From: Oegoconia quadripuncta
Lineage: Eukaryota > Arthropoda > Insecta > Lepidoptera > Autostichidae
Assembly (NCBI GenBank): GCA_949316235.1
Contig: OX438757.1
Location: forward strand, 14,440,657-14,504,656
Reading direction: 5' to 3'
Length of the DNA stretch: 64,000 nt
The notes beneath the pieces are model-generated. The model was given only the letters and a program-made list of their open reading frames with translations, made no database searches and had not been told where the DNA came from. Positions 35,329 to 46,584 of this stretch are shown one piece after another; position 1 is the stretch's first letter; every line of letters begins with the position of its first letter. The position numbers and the translations under genes were made by a program.

Positions 35329-35699
35329 GGACTCGTCAAAATGATATGAGCGCAAAATCGAGGGGTTTACTAGTAGCCAGTGAAGAATTCCACCATCCAC
35401 CTGGTTCCGTCATCAGATCTTCAAGATACCAAATTATAGTATTATCATCCGAACTACATATACATACCAACTTTTATTTCGATACGACAATTTTATTAGA
35501 AGTACGTTAAAATTGATTTCCCAATTTTATTAGTTACAAGTGAAGCTAATAAAAATGTGTTAAAAAGTCTGTCTTCAATCGTAACTTTTTATTTAATTAT
35601 ATGCATGTCAAAAATTTTAATTAAATCAGGACAGTAATTTTCATGCTACCATTACTCTGAACAAGATATTTTCAACTTTGCAGTTGGTAAAGTAATTTA

Positions 35700-36028
35700 T
35701 TAATCAATTAATTTTTGACTTTGACTTTGGGTTTACGATTCGGAGGTTGCGGGTTCGATCCCCAGCGGGGTATATGTTTTAAGTACTCGGTTTGATTGGT
35801 GGTAGAGCATTTTAAATGTCCGCCTGGCAAGCTACCACCATCATATCTAAATCTGCCGCCAAATAGCAATGTTAATAGCATTGTTATGTTCCGGTTGTCA
35901 GAGGTAAGATAGCCAGTCCCCCAAATGTGTTGGGGTTTCCGGGTCAGTACGGTTCCACCTTCGACCTCATCTTCACTTAACATCAGGTGTGATTGAGGTC
36001 AAGTACCAAATCGTTGTGCATAAAAAAA
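35700..36028 (+). mobile_element. SINE A inserted at a LINE tail end
   Basis: TTTTTGACTTTGACTTTG (the last bases of family K LINEs) is followed directly by SINE A, starting at GGTTTACGATTCGGAGGTTG and continuing to the A tail. The first part of the head is absent. Confidence 0.75.
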
Positions 36029-36489
36029 TCACAGATATAAAGGTTGAAAGTCGAAAGTATGCGACTTAGTTTGCACGCGACGGAACTCTAAGTAGATGCG
36101 TAACCGACATGTACTTGGGCGGTTTTTCTTCAGTTCTAGTTCATGTTGAATGAACCGTATGAATTAATGGTGCAATAATATCTATGTAAGTGTATGCACT
36201 TGTTTTTACAAATTGTGCTATGTGAAAACATCCACACCTCGTACACACATGTTGTAACATAGGTAATGGCTGTTGTAACTTTCTTAATTAGTAATATTAC
36301 TGAGTGTTGAGCTGATTAATGAGATACGATTAGTATATTTATTAATATCGCCTAAATAATCGATTAAAAATAAAATCAATTCAATTAAATTTAATACTTT
36401 GTATTATACTTTGTAAACTGAAGAAGAAACTTGTTAAAAATAAGTTGTTTGATGAAATCAATGGCAGATGGTAAATATGTGTAAATGTA

Positions 36490-36800
36490 AATATGTGTAA
36501 TAGGGAACTCAAAGGACCAACTACCGGTGCTCCCCTAACGCTCCACTGAAGCCCTCCCCGGGCTGGCCAAATAGCCAAGCCGCACAAGCTCACCGATATC
36601 GGCTGCAGCGGGACGAGACCACGTCGTACCACCGCTGCCATCCATGGGGCCGCCCCGCCACCACTGGTGAAAGGACGGCCAGAGCCCTCACTCTGACCGC
36701 CCACGACCCTGGGCGCCCCTGCTCAGGGGCATAGTCGTGACGCATCGGGAGGACTCTTTGGTCCTCCTGGCGCCTCCGTATACGGGCGGGTTCGGAGTCA
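36490..36800. other. Anomalous GC-rich block
   Basis: About 300 bases above 60 percent G+C in a 20-kb A+T-rich intron, with GGGAGGACTCTTTGGTCCTC able to form a hairpin at 36748-36767. Both strands have open frames but no recognisable protein. It resembles the UTR of a retroelement more than a gene; identity unknown. Confidence 0.4.
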
Positions 36801-36867
36801 CATTATCTGCAAATGATCTACCTTTAAATCAGTTTTAAAAGACTAATAAAATCTTTTCCTATTCCAG

Positions 36868-36978
36868 GTTTGGAGATGATGGTGAGCTAATGATGGGCAG
36901 CCCCTCAGCCCCGTCTGCCACCACCCGCCCCCCACTGCCTTCCACGTCGCCCACCATGCGGCCTGTGATGCAGACCAG
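36868..36978 (+). CDS. Chemosensory protein gene, second extension exon (Ser/Pro/Thr-rich)
   Basis: There is a strong acceptor (TTTTCCTATTCCAG) before 36868 and a strong donor (AG|GTACGT) after 36978. The exon is exactly 37 codons and keeps phase 2 at both ends, so it could be skipped without frameshift. It reads FGDDGELMMGSPSAPSATTR, then a Pro/Ser/Thr stretch, then MRPVMQTR. The DDGEL segment is acidic; the rest is low-complexity and could be O-glycosylated if the protein is secreted. G+C content is about 60 percent against roughly 30 percent around it. It lies 20 kb from the previous exon, with an anomalous GC-rich block at 36490-36800 just upstream. Confidence 0.78.
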
Positions 36979-37893
36979 GTACGTCTACAATGCAAGTTTT
37001 ATTAATGGTATAGTTGGTGTCATGTTATTTATACAGGGCTGTTTTTTATGATTAATGATAGCATTTTGCCTATTTAAGCTATACTGTCTTCTAAAATGGC
37101 CCTCTTGTCTTTATTTATTATTTGTTTAAGGAACGGATGGTACTACAACTTAAATAGCCATAGCGTGCTACCACTGATCATGTAAAATTGCCCTGTGATC
37201 TCGAACGCACCCGCTGTTCCCGCGCGTATATTTACATACCTACAACAATCAATACAAGACTTATGGAACGCAGACGCTGCTCCTAGTTTGATAATTATTT
37301 TAAAATTAAGCTTAGCCATAATAATACGATGACTGCTCCGCTTAACACCCAGACTGTGCCCCCAGGGAGACGACGGATAAATTCGAATGCTCCGTTGTGC
37401 CCCTTTAGTTGTTCAGAAAGGAAATTTTTGAGTTACCTGTCGTGCTCCTTTAACACATTGGAGGGACAACTTAAATGAAATACTTGAAATATTTGTTTTA
37501 AATCTATAATGTTAAGTATTTCATTGAAACAAACAAAACTTTCTTCCTTCAAAGTTTAATTATTTTCTTCAGAGTCGAGTGCAAATAAAATGGTCATCGT
37601 GTGTTCCATCCTTTGTAGGGGAAGTGGAACCATAAATATAATGACATAAGATGTGCTCCACCAAACCACCAAAGGAGCACTACAGAGCATACAAAATTTA
37701 CCCGTTCTACCACCAGGGGCACATTTAGGGTGCTCAGCGGAGCAGTCGTCAATAATACCTACTTTCATAACAGTTTTAACTCTCACCATTTCTCATTCAA
37801 GTATTCCTTTTTATTATTATTATTAAGCTTTTAACTGAATTTACCTTGTTTGTTTTATTTTTAGTAAAATAATATAGCATTGTTATGGAAGAG

Positions 37894-38037
37894 TGAGGTG
37901 TTCTGTCCTTAGATTATCGTTATCGATTACGTTGACCAATGAGAAACCGTCAAATTGCCGAGCAAGCGATGAGTCAACCAATCACATGTCAGAACGTAAC
38001 CGATGACGATAACGATGAAATTATGTAATAGAACCCC
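37894..38037. mobile_element. Short MITE, about 144 bp
   Basis: The ends GGTGTTCTGT and (complement) GGGGTTCTAT are followed by matched inner blocks TTATCGTTATCGATTACGTT and its imperfect complement. The whole unit is strongly self-complementary. Confidence 0.65.
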
Positions 38038-38215
38038 AGATATACCTAGGTATTGCTATACTTACAAGGAGACCTCAACAACTCATTTGATCTTTTACCT
38101 TAATTAAATAATTTTGAATTTTGAACGAATAATAAACAATAAACCATCATATTTGGTGTATTAATAAGATATTTATAGAGCGTACTGCGCTATGTAGTAG
38201 AAACCTGACGATTAT

Positions 38216-38320
38216 GACGACCTGTTTGGTGTAATGGTTAAAAACACAGACTGCTATTCCAAAACTTCGCGGGTGCGACTCCCGGTAGAGGCATTTGTTT
38301 GTTTGTTTGTGACGTGTCTG
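38216..38320 (+). mobile_element. SINE B head
   Basis: GACGACCTGTTTGGTGTAAT and TTCGCGGGTGCGACTCCCGG. It continues to GACGTGTCTG, where the MITE at 38323 is inserted. Confidence 0.75.
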
Positions 38321-38322
38321 TA

Positions 38323-38720
38323 CCGGATGAGTTTTTTTACCATAAGGAAAAAAATAGGGCATTAGGTAAGTGAAATAGAAGGTAATTGGTATAGATATTT
38401 TATTTAATTTTTTTCAAAACCATCATCTAATAAAGCGATGTGTCATTTGACGGTCAAGTTTGTAGCCTCATCATAGCCTCCACATTACATCACTAAATTA
38501 AATATATCAAAAAAAACTTAGGGAAAATATGAATTCAAAATAAATTTCGCATGATAGGAACCCCACGAATCCTTCCAGTCGCATTATCATTCTACAGGCA
38601 GCGCGTAAGTCGATGATGGTTTTGATTAAAAAAATAAACTACCTATATGTCAATAACTTCTATATCACTTAGGTACCTAATAAGCCCTATTTTTTCCTTA
38701 CGTTAAAAAAACTCATCCGG
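38323..38720. mobile_element. TA-inserted MITE (family F), complete, 398 bp
   Basis: The terminal inverted repeats start CCGGATGAGTTTTTTTACC and extend about 55 bases (AAATAGGGC.TTAGGTAAGTG). TA is duplicated at both flanks (38321-38322, 38721-38722). This suggests a Tc1/mariner-mobilised element. Partial copies lie at 78-338 and 42230-42335. Confidence 0.88.
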
Positions 38721-39557
38721 TATTTACCTACATATTATAAATGAAAACTCTGTTGGGGAGGTAACTAGGATTTTAATTAAAACTACGGTTAAAGTAGACG
38801 AACAAGTGTGTACCTATACAGGCATTATAGTGGCTCATTTGACTTCCATTTCCTTAAAGACAAACTACATAACAATCCTTCCTTCCGCTCTCAATTCAAA
38901 TTAGCCCCCTCACCGTAAAAGTGTTATTTTGCTCCCTTGTTTTACAATCTACTATTACAACTTAATATCCTAATCCTTATAGACTCGGCTTATTCTAAAG
39001 ACAATGAACATAACAGATTATATTAGGTACTGTTTGCAGTCGTGCACAATTAAATCATTTATGCCTGTCGCAATTTATTTATCTGCAACTGTCATCATCC
39101 AACCTAATTAAGAAGATATTCAACGCATATTTATGTATACTGCCTTCAGCATAAACTGAACTTATCAAGACTATAGATTACGTAAAGGATCAGCATCTGT
39201 TTGCAACCTTATTATTTATAATGATCCTTATATAGATGTATCATAAACACATGCCGTCATTCTTGCATGATAGCCACTGTCAGCATTGTGCATTCCGAGG
39301 GATATATCCATAAAATTTTCCGTGTATTAATAAAACCCTTCTAATTGCCCTGCGGGTGAAGTACCTAATAACTAAATAATTGACTATTATGTATGTTTTT
39401 GCGTCAGGTACTCTACAAGTGTTCATTATTGCAAATCTCCCATGAAAACACTCAAACAGTGTCGTTTCTACATTCGTGTGTTGACTCGCCTTTTTTAACA
39501 ACGTGACGGACGACCTGAAATGAGTGATTTAAATCAAAATAAGTTTAACATTAGCAA

Positions 39558-39820
39558 TACTGTTTGGTGTAGTGGTTAGAAACTCTGACCAAAAGGTCGC
39601 GGGTTCGAATCCCGCTAGGGGCTTATGATGAATACGGACATGTGTATCCGAATTATGGATGTTTTCATTTATAATAAGTATTTATTTACAAAAAAACAAA
39701 TGTATTTATGTAGTAGGTATATCAACCATCTGATATCCACAACACAAGCCTGTTGCTTAAAGTGGAACTAGATGGCATTGTGTGCATGTCCAAGGATATT
39801 TATTTATTATTATTATAATA
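39558..39820 (+). mobile_element. SINE B
   Basis: TGTTTGGTGTAGTGGTTAGA, GCGGGTTCGAATCCCGCTAG, and the body to ATATTTATTTATT. Confidence 0.85.
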
Positions 39821-40056
39821 CTTTTAAAACAAGCAACAATGATTATCACATATGTGTAAACATAAACTCCATCAAAGAGTCCAGTGGCAATCTTCTGGCT
39901 CCATTTTCATACCATCCTCGTTATATGTAATGAAAAGTGATTATGACAACAAAAACAAACTATCCCAAATTGGACTATCTTGCCATCAGAGAGTTTCCGT
40001 TCCTACATCCCGGCTCCATTATCAGATGAGCTCCATACCATAATATAATAGAACTT

Positions 40057-40371
40057 AACCGCCTCCGTGGCTCAACGTAAACAAGGTCGCGGGTTCGATC
40101 CCCAGCGGGGTACATATTTAGTACTCGGTTTGGTTGGTGGTAGGGATATTAAATGTCCGCCTGGCTAGCTACCACCATCTTATCTAAATGTGCCGCCAAA
40201 CAGCAATGCATACATAATATCATTGTTGTGTTCCGATTGTCAAAGATAAGATAGCCAGTCCCCCAAATAAGATGGGGTTTTGCGCGTCAGTACGCTACCA
40301 CCTTCGGCCTCATCTTCACTTAACATCAGGTGTGATTGAGGTCAAGTGCTAACCCGTTGTGCGTAAAAAAA
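40057..40371 (+). mobile_element. SINE A
   Basis: Full length apart from an 18-base deletion between the A and B boxes (GTAAACAAGGTCGCGGGTTC). Ends GTGCGTAAAAAAA. Confidence 0.85.
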
Positions 40372-40854
40372 TATAGAATTTACTTAAATATGCCAAATTT
40401 CAGCTCAATCAGGTACCAGCAAGTGGTTGAAAAATGGTTTGAACTGAACAACTTACATACTAATATTAGGTACAAGTTGAATAAAAGCTTGTATAAAGTC
40501 GTTCTTTTTATCATGTAAACGACATTTTAGGGTGTTATTCGAGTATCGTTTTTGACTGTACCTATAGGGGCAATGGATTAGAAATAATGATCAAGCAAAG
40601 GCAAGTGAAGGCCTGTGATATCAATGCATTTTGATCTTGAAACAATTATTTAATGAATAATGAATATTTTCCTTCCTTATTCCTCCTTTTACTACTGTTG
40701 CCGGGCTCAATGACCTTAACGTTGGAGCTAGATTCTGTTGAAGCTGTATTATATGAAGTTCTAATTTTAAACGACTTCCAAAAATAGGAGGTTCTGTGTT
40801 CGTCTCTATGTATTATTTTTATGTATGTTCAGCGATGATGTCGTCAATTGTGGA

Positions 40855-41150
40855 CCAAGAAGAAGCAAGAAACTCAAAGCCTCTTTTAAAAATAGGTTTT
40901 TAAATAACAAAATGCACAATACACGCTGGTTATGGCCATTGATGATTATCATCTAAATAGTCTGACATTTTAAAATATGCTTTCTTAATAAGTTTCTGTT
41001 TTATACTACCTTTTAATTTATTGAGAGGAAGATTCTGTATATCAACTGGAACCTTATTGGAAAAGCGTATACATAACCCTGTATTAGCTGTAAGTTCCCC
41101 TAAAAGCAAATAAATAGAAACAATAAAAAATACGACAGTGAACATAGAAT
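40855..41150 (-). mobile_element. Non-LTR family K 3' end
   Basis: The minus frame ..GLCIRFSNKVPVDIQNLPLN, KLKGSIKQKLIKKAYFKMSD and YLDDNHQWP is followed by the 3' UTR start AAGAGGCTTTGAGTTTCTTG. Confidence 0.75.
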
Positions 41151-42139
41151 ATAACTGATTGAGAGATACGAGCGTGTTTTACTTAGTAGTGGCAGATGCA
41201 AGAGATTTTTTGAATACAATCAAATATAACCGAAGTCGAATCAGGAATACGACGAACAAGGCATCAATCGAAGTACCTACCTCCTCCTTTTTGGAAGTTA
41301 ATTAAAACCGGCTATTTATGCTGTTTTGTATAAATAAGATATGTATTCATCATAACAGTCAGCCATAGGCCGTCTACTGCAGACTTCCTGCGACCTTTCC
41401 GTCATCTCCATCTTGTCGGTGGACGTCATACGCTTCCCCACCTTTCCTCTAGCTGCTTTTCCGCACTGCACTGGGAGTCGCGCTTCACTTGGCTCTCTCC
41501 CCCATAGGGTTATCCTTTTTGGCTTCATGCGTCACATTAGCTACACTTACATTTGCTGGGGGCGAAGTGGGACTCCCTTTCTTACTTTTTCACCCTTAAA
41601 TTCTTTCATTAATTAGTCATGGGGTCCAAGTAGTAATAGAGTCACGCAGGTCATCGTCTACCCTCAGTAGGCGCCGTGTCGAGTACCACTGTCGATCGTA
41701 GCTTGTAGGAATTACAGTGGGAGGAGTGCGGAGGTGGGTATCTGCCACTTCAACTTACTAATCTGCGTGGGTATGTCGGTGACTTTCGTCCTTCTTCGAG
41801 CGACAGCATAGCCCTCTTCATAGGTCTTACCTTAATCTTTCTTTATTAGTGAGAGACCACGTTTCAGTATCATTACTCTTCACTGATAATAATAAGCAAC
41901 TTTACAAGTTATAACTTTATCATAATAACATGTCCGCTTCGGAATCCTTGTATCTTGTAGAAAGACAACCTGTCATTACCATAGATTATGCGCATATTAT
42001 ATAAAATAGACCTATCGCTACAGCTATTGCTATTAAGGCAATAAACTAAGTAAATTAGTGTGCTGTTATCTGCTAGCCCTTGTAATGCCTTAAGACCCTC
42101 CATTACGAATACTTACAATCATTGAATTAAATAATAATA

Positions 42140-42229
42140 ACAAATAAATATCCTTGTTCATGCGCACAGCACCATCTAGTTCCACACTAAGCAACAGGCT
42201 TGTATTATGGACACCAGATGGTTGATAAG
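42140..42229 (-). mobile_element. SINE B 3' fragment
   Basis: GCACCATCTAGTTCCACACT and ACCAGATGGTTGATAA, joined directly to a family F MITE piece. Confidence 0.7.
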
Positions 42230-42335
42230 TTTTTTTACCGTAAAAAAAAATAGGGCATATTCGGTAAGTGAAATAGACGGTATTTGCTTAGGTAGTTTTT
42301 TTCAAAACCCTATTATTTCCTTACGGTTAATTCTT
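42230..42335. mobile_element. MITE family F, internally deleted copy
   Basis: Only the two ends remain: TTTTTTACCGTAAAAAAAAA and ATTATTTCCTTACGGTTA, about 100 bases. Confidence 0.6.
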
Positions 42336-42415
42336 AACCACCGACGAAAAACAACGGGTGTTATGTATTTGATGACAATATGTATGTGTCTGTCTGTGTA
42401 CAGTCTTTGTTCAAA

Positions 42416-42583
42416 TGTTGTATGATGAATACAGGCATAGATGTTTTTCATTTATATATGTATTTATTTACAAAAAAAATGTATTATATAGTTTATCAAC
42501 CATCTGATATCCATAATACAAGCTTAGTAGCTTAGTGTGGAATTAGATGGCGTTGTGTGTATGTGCAAAGATATAAAAAAAAA
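42416..42583 (+). mobile_element. SINE B body fragment
   Basis: ATGTTGTATGATGAATACAG through TTATCAACCATCTGATATCC to an A tail; head missing. Confidence 0.75.
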
Positions 42584-42620
42584 ACTTATCTCAGTAATGC
42601 GTGGTCCGATTTGAGTGCGG

Positions 42621-42940
42621 TTTTTTTTTTACGAACAACGGGCTTTTACTTGACCTGATGTTAAGTGAAGATGAGGTCGAAGGTGGAAGCGTATTGATTC
42701 GGAAACCCCAACACATTTGGGGGACTGGCTATCTTATCTTTGACAATCGGAACACAACAATGCTATTAATATTGCTGGTTGGCGGCAGATTTAGATAAGA
42801 TGGTGGTAGCTAGCCATGCGGACATTTCAAATGCCCTACCACCAACCAAACCGAGTACTTAAACATGTACCCCGCTGGGGATCGACCCGCGACCTCCGAA
42901 TCATAAACCCAATGTTGTTTACATTTAGCCATGGAGGCGG
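42621..42940 (-). mobile_element. SINE A, full length
   Basis: T run (A tail) at the left, body, then GGGATCGACCCGCGACC and GCCATGGAGGCGG at the right. Confidence 0.87.
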
Positions 42941-43082
42941 TGTTTTTATATTAAAGACAAAACGAGGGGACAGGTTCTTATTTCGAAGATATCTATATTG
43001 TAACATGAAAATACTTAATACAAAAGTGTGTTATTGTAACAAAAAGTAATCTATCATAACAATGATAATAAAATTAAATGCG

Positions 43083-43290
43083 ATAGTTTGGGAGTTTATT
43101 TATTTGTTTGTTGCTCAATCATGGCAAAACAGATGAACGGATTGCGATGAAAATGTGGTATATAGGTAGAACAAACTCTGGATTAAAATATAGCATATTT
43201 ATTTCGATAAAGTAAGTAGTTCTCGCGGGATAAACAAATTGACATATCCGCGATGAAGGGAGAAAAACTAGTCTGTCATAAAACGCCAGT
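43083..43290 (-). mobile_element. LINE 3' tail (RTE-like)
   Basis: Complementary to 13050-13250: TTGTTTGTTGCTCAATCATG, TAAGTAGTTCTCGCGGGATA. Confidence 0.55.
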
Positions 43291-44720
43291 GGCTGGCTGG
43301 TAATTACCTATTTAAATGTGATAATAAATAACTATGATTAACGGTAGGTAAAATTAATAACAATGTTCAAAAACAGGGTACATTAGATTTCCCGTATATA
43401 TATATATATATCTTTTACATAATTAAGCAATTATATCGGAGTTCACAATTCAAGATTTGTATGAATTATCTTCCAAATGAGAATAGGTATACTTACATAC
43501 ATACTTAAAGATTTTTTCTGGAAGTCAATTAACTTTATGTACAAAACAAAAATACTTAAACTTCAAATTCCACGCATCCCACCAGTGACCAATGACAATA
43601 GAAATGCCATTGTGTTCTCAAGTGTGGCTACCTAATCCATATAATTCAAAACCCTCACTCATTTCTCCTTATATTAGGTCGTTATCTATGAAATTGGAGA
43701 TTTTTTTCTTCGTTAATCATATGTACCAACTCCTACGATTCTATAGCTATTTCCAAATTTGTTTTTTATTTGGAAAATAGAATTTATTTTCAAAGTTTCC
43801 CATGAAATATTTTTTCATGTCTGAGCTAAATCACATAATAAAAAAACTTGAACACAGCTATTTTCACGAGCTTCCCATATTATTCCTTAGATTCGCAGAA
43901 ACTTTTATAAATCGGTTACTTTTAAAAATTAACACTGCCTAGGTATATTTAACTTAATGTTATCCGATAATACACACAAAATTTAGCTAAATTTGGATTG
44001 GCCGTTCCCATAAAATTCAAAAATGTTTGTATGGAGAAAACAGTCTTAATGAAATTCTTCATACAAAACGCCAATTTCAGAGGTAAGGACTAATAGTTAT
44101 AAAACGGACCTTATAATTATAATGTAGTATATTATCTGTACTTAAGAATGTACAGTCATCTGCATTTAAAAGCATATTCTCAATGTTGCGCGCGCTAAAT
44201 CATGCATTAATTATATCTTGCAAAGAAAATGAAACCGGTGCGTAGTGCACCTTGCTATAGTGTTTTCAGGACATGAAATTGCGGTACCACCGCCTGTTTC
44301 GCCTTGCCCGACATAATTGACGTAATAAATCCAGCACGCCTGTGATATATACTTTAAGCTGCAAGTGACTGTACCTACTACACGAAGGTATATAGGAAGC
44401 GACCCAAAAATGGGAAACCCAGATTTTTCTATTATAAAGAGCTATTATAGAAACTAAATTAAAACACAAAAACACGTCAAGGTTGCCTTTTTTGAGTTAC
44501 CTAATTACGTGTAGTTAGTAGCAGACTGGACAAATATAGGTATGTTTTATAACTAGCGCCGGACTTTCAATACCACTTATTCGAATTGTCTACGTCCAAA
44601 ACGAGCAAATTTTTAACGTTAACTGCTGCTGTCATTTGCCAGGCGGGGTGAGAGGCTAGTGATATATTTTCGATGGGCTAGCGTGGTTCATAGTCTACCC
44701 TCTCCAATGTCCAGTTGAGA

Positions 44721-45009
44721 TAAATAAATAAATAAATAAAATATAAATATATTTAAATATCATTAGACATACACACAGCGCCATCTAGTTCCACAGTAAG
44801 CAACTATACGCTTGTGTTGTGTATACCAGATGGTTGATATACTACATAAATAATTTTTTTTTTTGTAAATAAATACTTATTATAAATGAAAACATCCATT
44901 AGTCGGGTACCTACACATGTCCGTATTCATCACACAAACATATGGGATTCGAACCCGCAACCTTTTGGTTTAGTGGTCAGAGTTGCTAACCACTACACCA
45001 AACAGGATG
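44721..45009 (-). mobile_element. SINE B
   Basis: Tail TAAATAAATAAATAAA at the left, body CGCCATCTAGTTCCACAGTA, B box GGGATTCGAACCCGCAACC, and head ACCACTACACCAAACAGG. Confidence 0.85.
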
Positions 45010-45589
45010 AGAGGCGGTTGGGCTTTAGCAGCCGGAACGTGACGTTGTTGCAGTTATAGTTGTTACACTTATAAGTCGTCAAAAGTCAATTCAAACAAAA
45101 TATTCTTCAATTGTAGAGTCTGGTAGTGTTACGGTCATTATGCCGTCGATTGTACCTGCCTATCGTTATATTTTATTTAGGTATCAATAAGTGACTTTCA
45201 ATAGAAGGTCAAGCACATTTTTTAATTACAGCTCGTAAGGTGTTATGGTCAGGGAGGATCTAAAAATAAGACAAAACATTGCAAAAAAGACTTAAGTAGG
45301 TAGAATCTGAAACAGATAATGAAATCGTTTACAGCCCGGCATAATACATGTTAAGTTTTCTCTGTAAATCATGAATGGGTCTCGATATATTGTTGAACTA
45401 AGGAATTGCTGTAACTAAGTAAAAATTTATCCAAGTTGAAAATCAGCGCTGGTATGGATTATGTCACAACAGCACACAGCTGAACTTGGCACCTTTTATC
45501 ACAACTTCTGCTGCTTAAGTTTTAAGTACCTATTGTAATCATATTCTAGGGAACAGTGTACTTCTTTAAACTCATAAGTCATTACTCAT

Positions 45590-45655
45590 AAGCAGAATGT
45601 ATATCAGAATGTTTGTGATAATAAATATTCATTCATTCATTCATTCATTCATTCA
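45590..45655 (+). mobile_element. LINE 3' end with (ATTC)n
   Basis: GTTTGTGATAATAAATATTC followed by seven ATTC units. Non-LTR elements with microsatellite tails end this way; compare the opposite-strand (GATT)n tail at 56361. Confidence 0.55.
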
Positions 45656-45862
45656 AAAACATTTATGATTTCCTCAAAAAAACTTAAATTGTATTATGCC
45701 GGTCTGTAAAGTGTTACCTGTCTCCGACTGTACGTTCACGATAGAAATGTATTCTATAAACTAAATTTTTCCGATTTTATAATGAAATTGAATATGTATC
45801 TTCTGTAGGCGATCATTGAGTACTATTTAATAATATTTTAACAATTTCGTCACAATATATAT

Positions 45863-46345
45863 ATGAAAGTCTTGTATATGTTAAGAGAAATATACTATTC
45901 ATTCGAGAAACATTGTGACCGACATAATGTCAATACAAGGAACAAAAATCAATTAGCTGTACCTTTTAGTAGAATTAGTAAAGTTAGTAAGTCATTCAGA
46001 GGTCAATGTGTGCGCTTCTACAACAAGGTTCCCATGGATATACAGAATCTTCCGCTTAATAAATTTAAACTTATTATAAAACAAAAATTATGTAAAAAGG
46101 GATATTACAAAATTTCAGACTACATTAATGATAGTAATCCATGGGATTAAACGGCTCCTCTACACGATATATAAAAATTGTTGTAACCTTTCTAGATCGT
46201 AAATGACTGATTGAAAAGAGACAAACCCTCTGAGTTTCTCGCTAACTCTTCTCAGTAGTGGTCGCGTTCCGAACTAGTGGTAGTTTAAAAAACAAGTGAC
46301 GATCATAAATGCATATTGTATTGCCTACATGAATAAATGATTTTC
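45863..46345 (+). mobile_element. Non-LTR family K 3' end beside the terminal exon
   Basis: The plus frame (95 codons) has HCDRHNVNTRNKNQLAVPFS, FRGQCVRFYNKVPMDIQNLP and KKGYYKISDYINDSNPWD*. The H-x-x-NTRNK and FYNK-x-P motifs are the conserved C-terminus of the RT ORF. The 3' UTR runs to GATTTTCATTTCATTAATAA, ending within about 40 bases of the acceptor at 46382. Confidence 0.8.
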
Positions 46346-46382
46346 ATTTCATTAATAAAAATACATTTTTTTTCTATTCCAG

Positions 46383-46584
46383 GCCGGCGATACCGCCAAT
46401 GATGTGGGCAACCGCTGCTTCCGATTCGAGGCCGACGCGTTTTCCACTGCGCCCGTTCAACACGCAGCCAGTTTACACCACTGCCATCACACTCATTGAT
46501 CAGATCGGTTACAAGATCATGAGGACGACGGAACTCGTTACGGATATACTGAGGAATACAGTGCGCGCCGTAGTCGGTCGGTAA
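46383..46584 (+). CDS. Chemosensory protein gene, terminal exon with C-terminal helix
   Basis: The acceptor TTCTATTCCAG precedes 46383. The split codon AG + G gives Arg, then PAIPPMMWATAASDSRPTRF, then PVYTTAITLIDQIGYKIMRT and a final segment ending NTVRAVVGR before TAA at 46582-46584. The last 35 or so residues have regularly spaced Ile/Leu/Val and basic residues (ITLIDQIGYKI, LVTDILRNTV), which suggests an amphipathic helix. This looks like a folded or membrane-associating terminus after the disordered proline-rich part. A non-LTR retrotransposon end sits only about 40 bp upstream of the acceptor. With the three preceding exons the visible protein is about 225 residues. The 148-residue open frame on the opposite strand here is a shadow. 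Confidence 0.82.

Noticed and set aside
36381..36704. 107-codon minus-strand open frame
   Set aside because: Arises in the GC-rich block and runs into low-complexity A+T-rich sequence; no recognisable protein.
45620..45655. CRISPR-like regular repeat
   Set aside because: A simple (ATTC)n microsatellite at a LINE end; no spacers, and the genome is eukaryotic.
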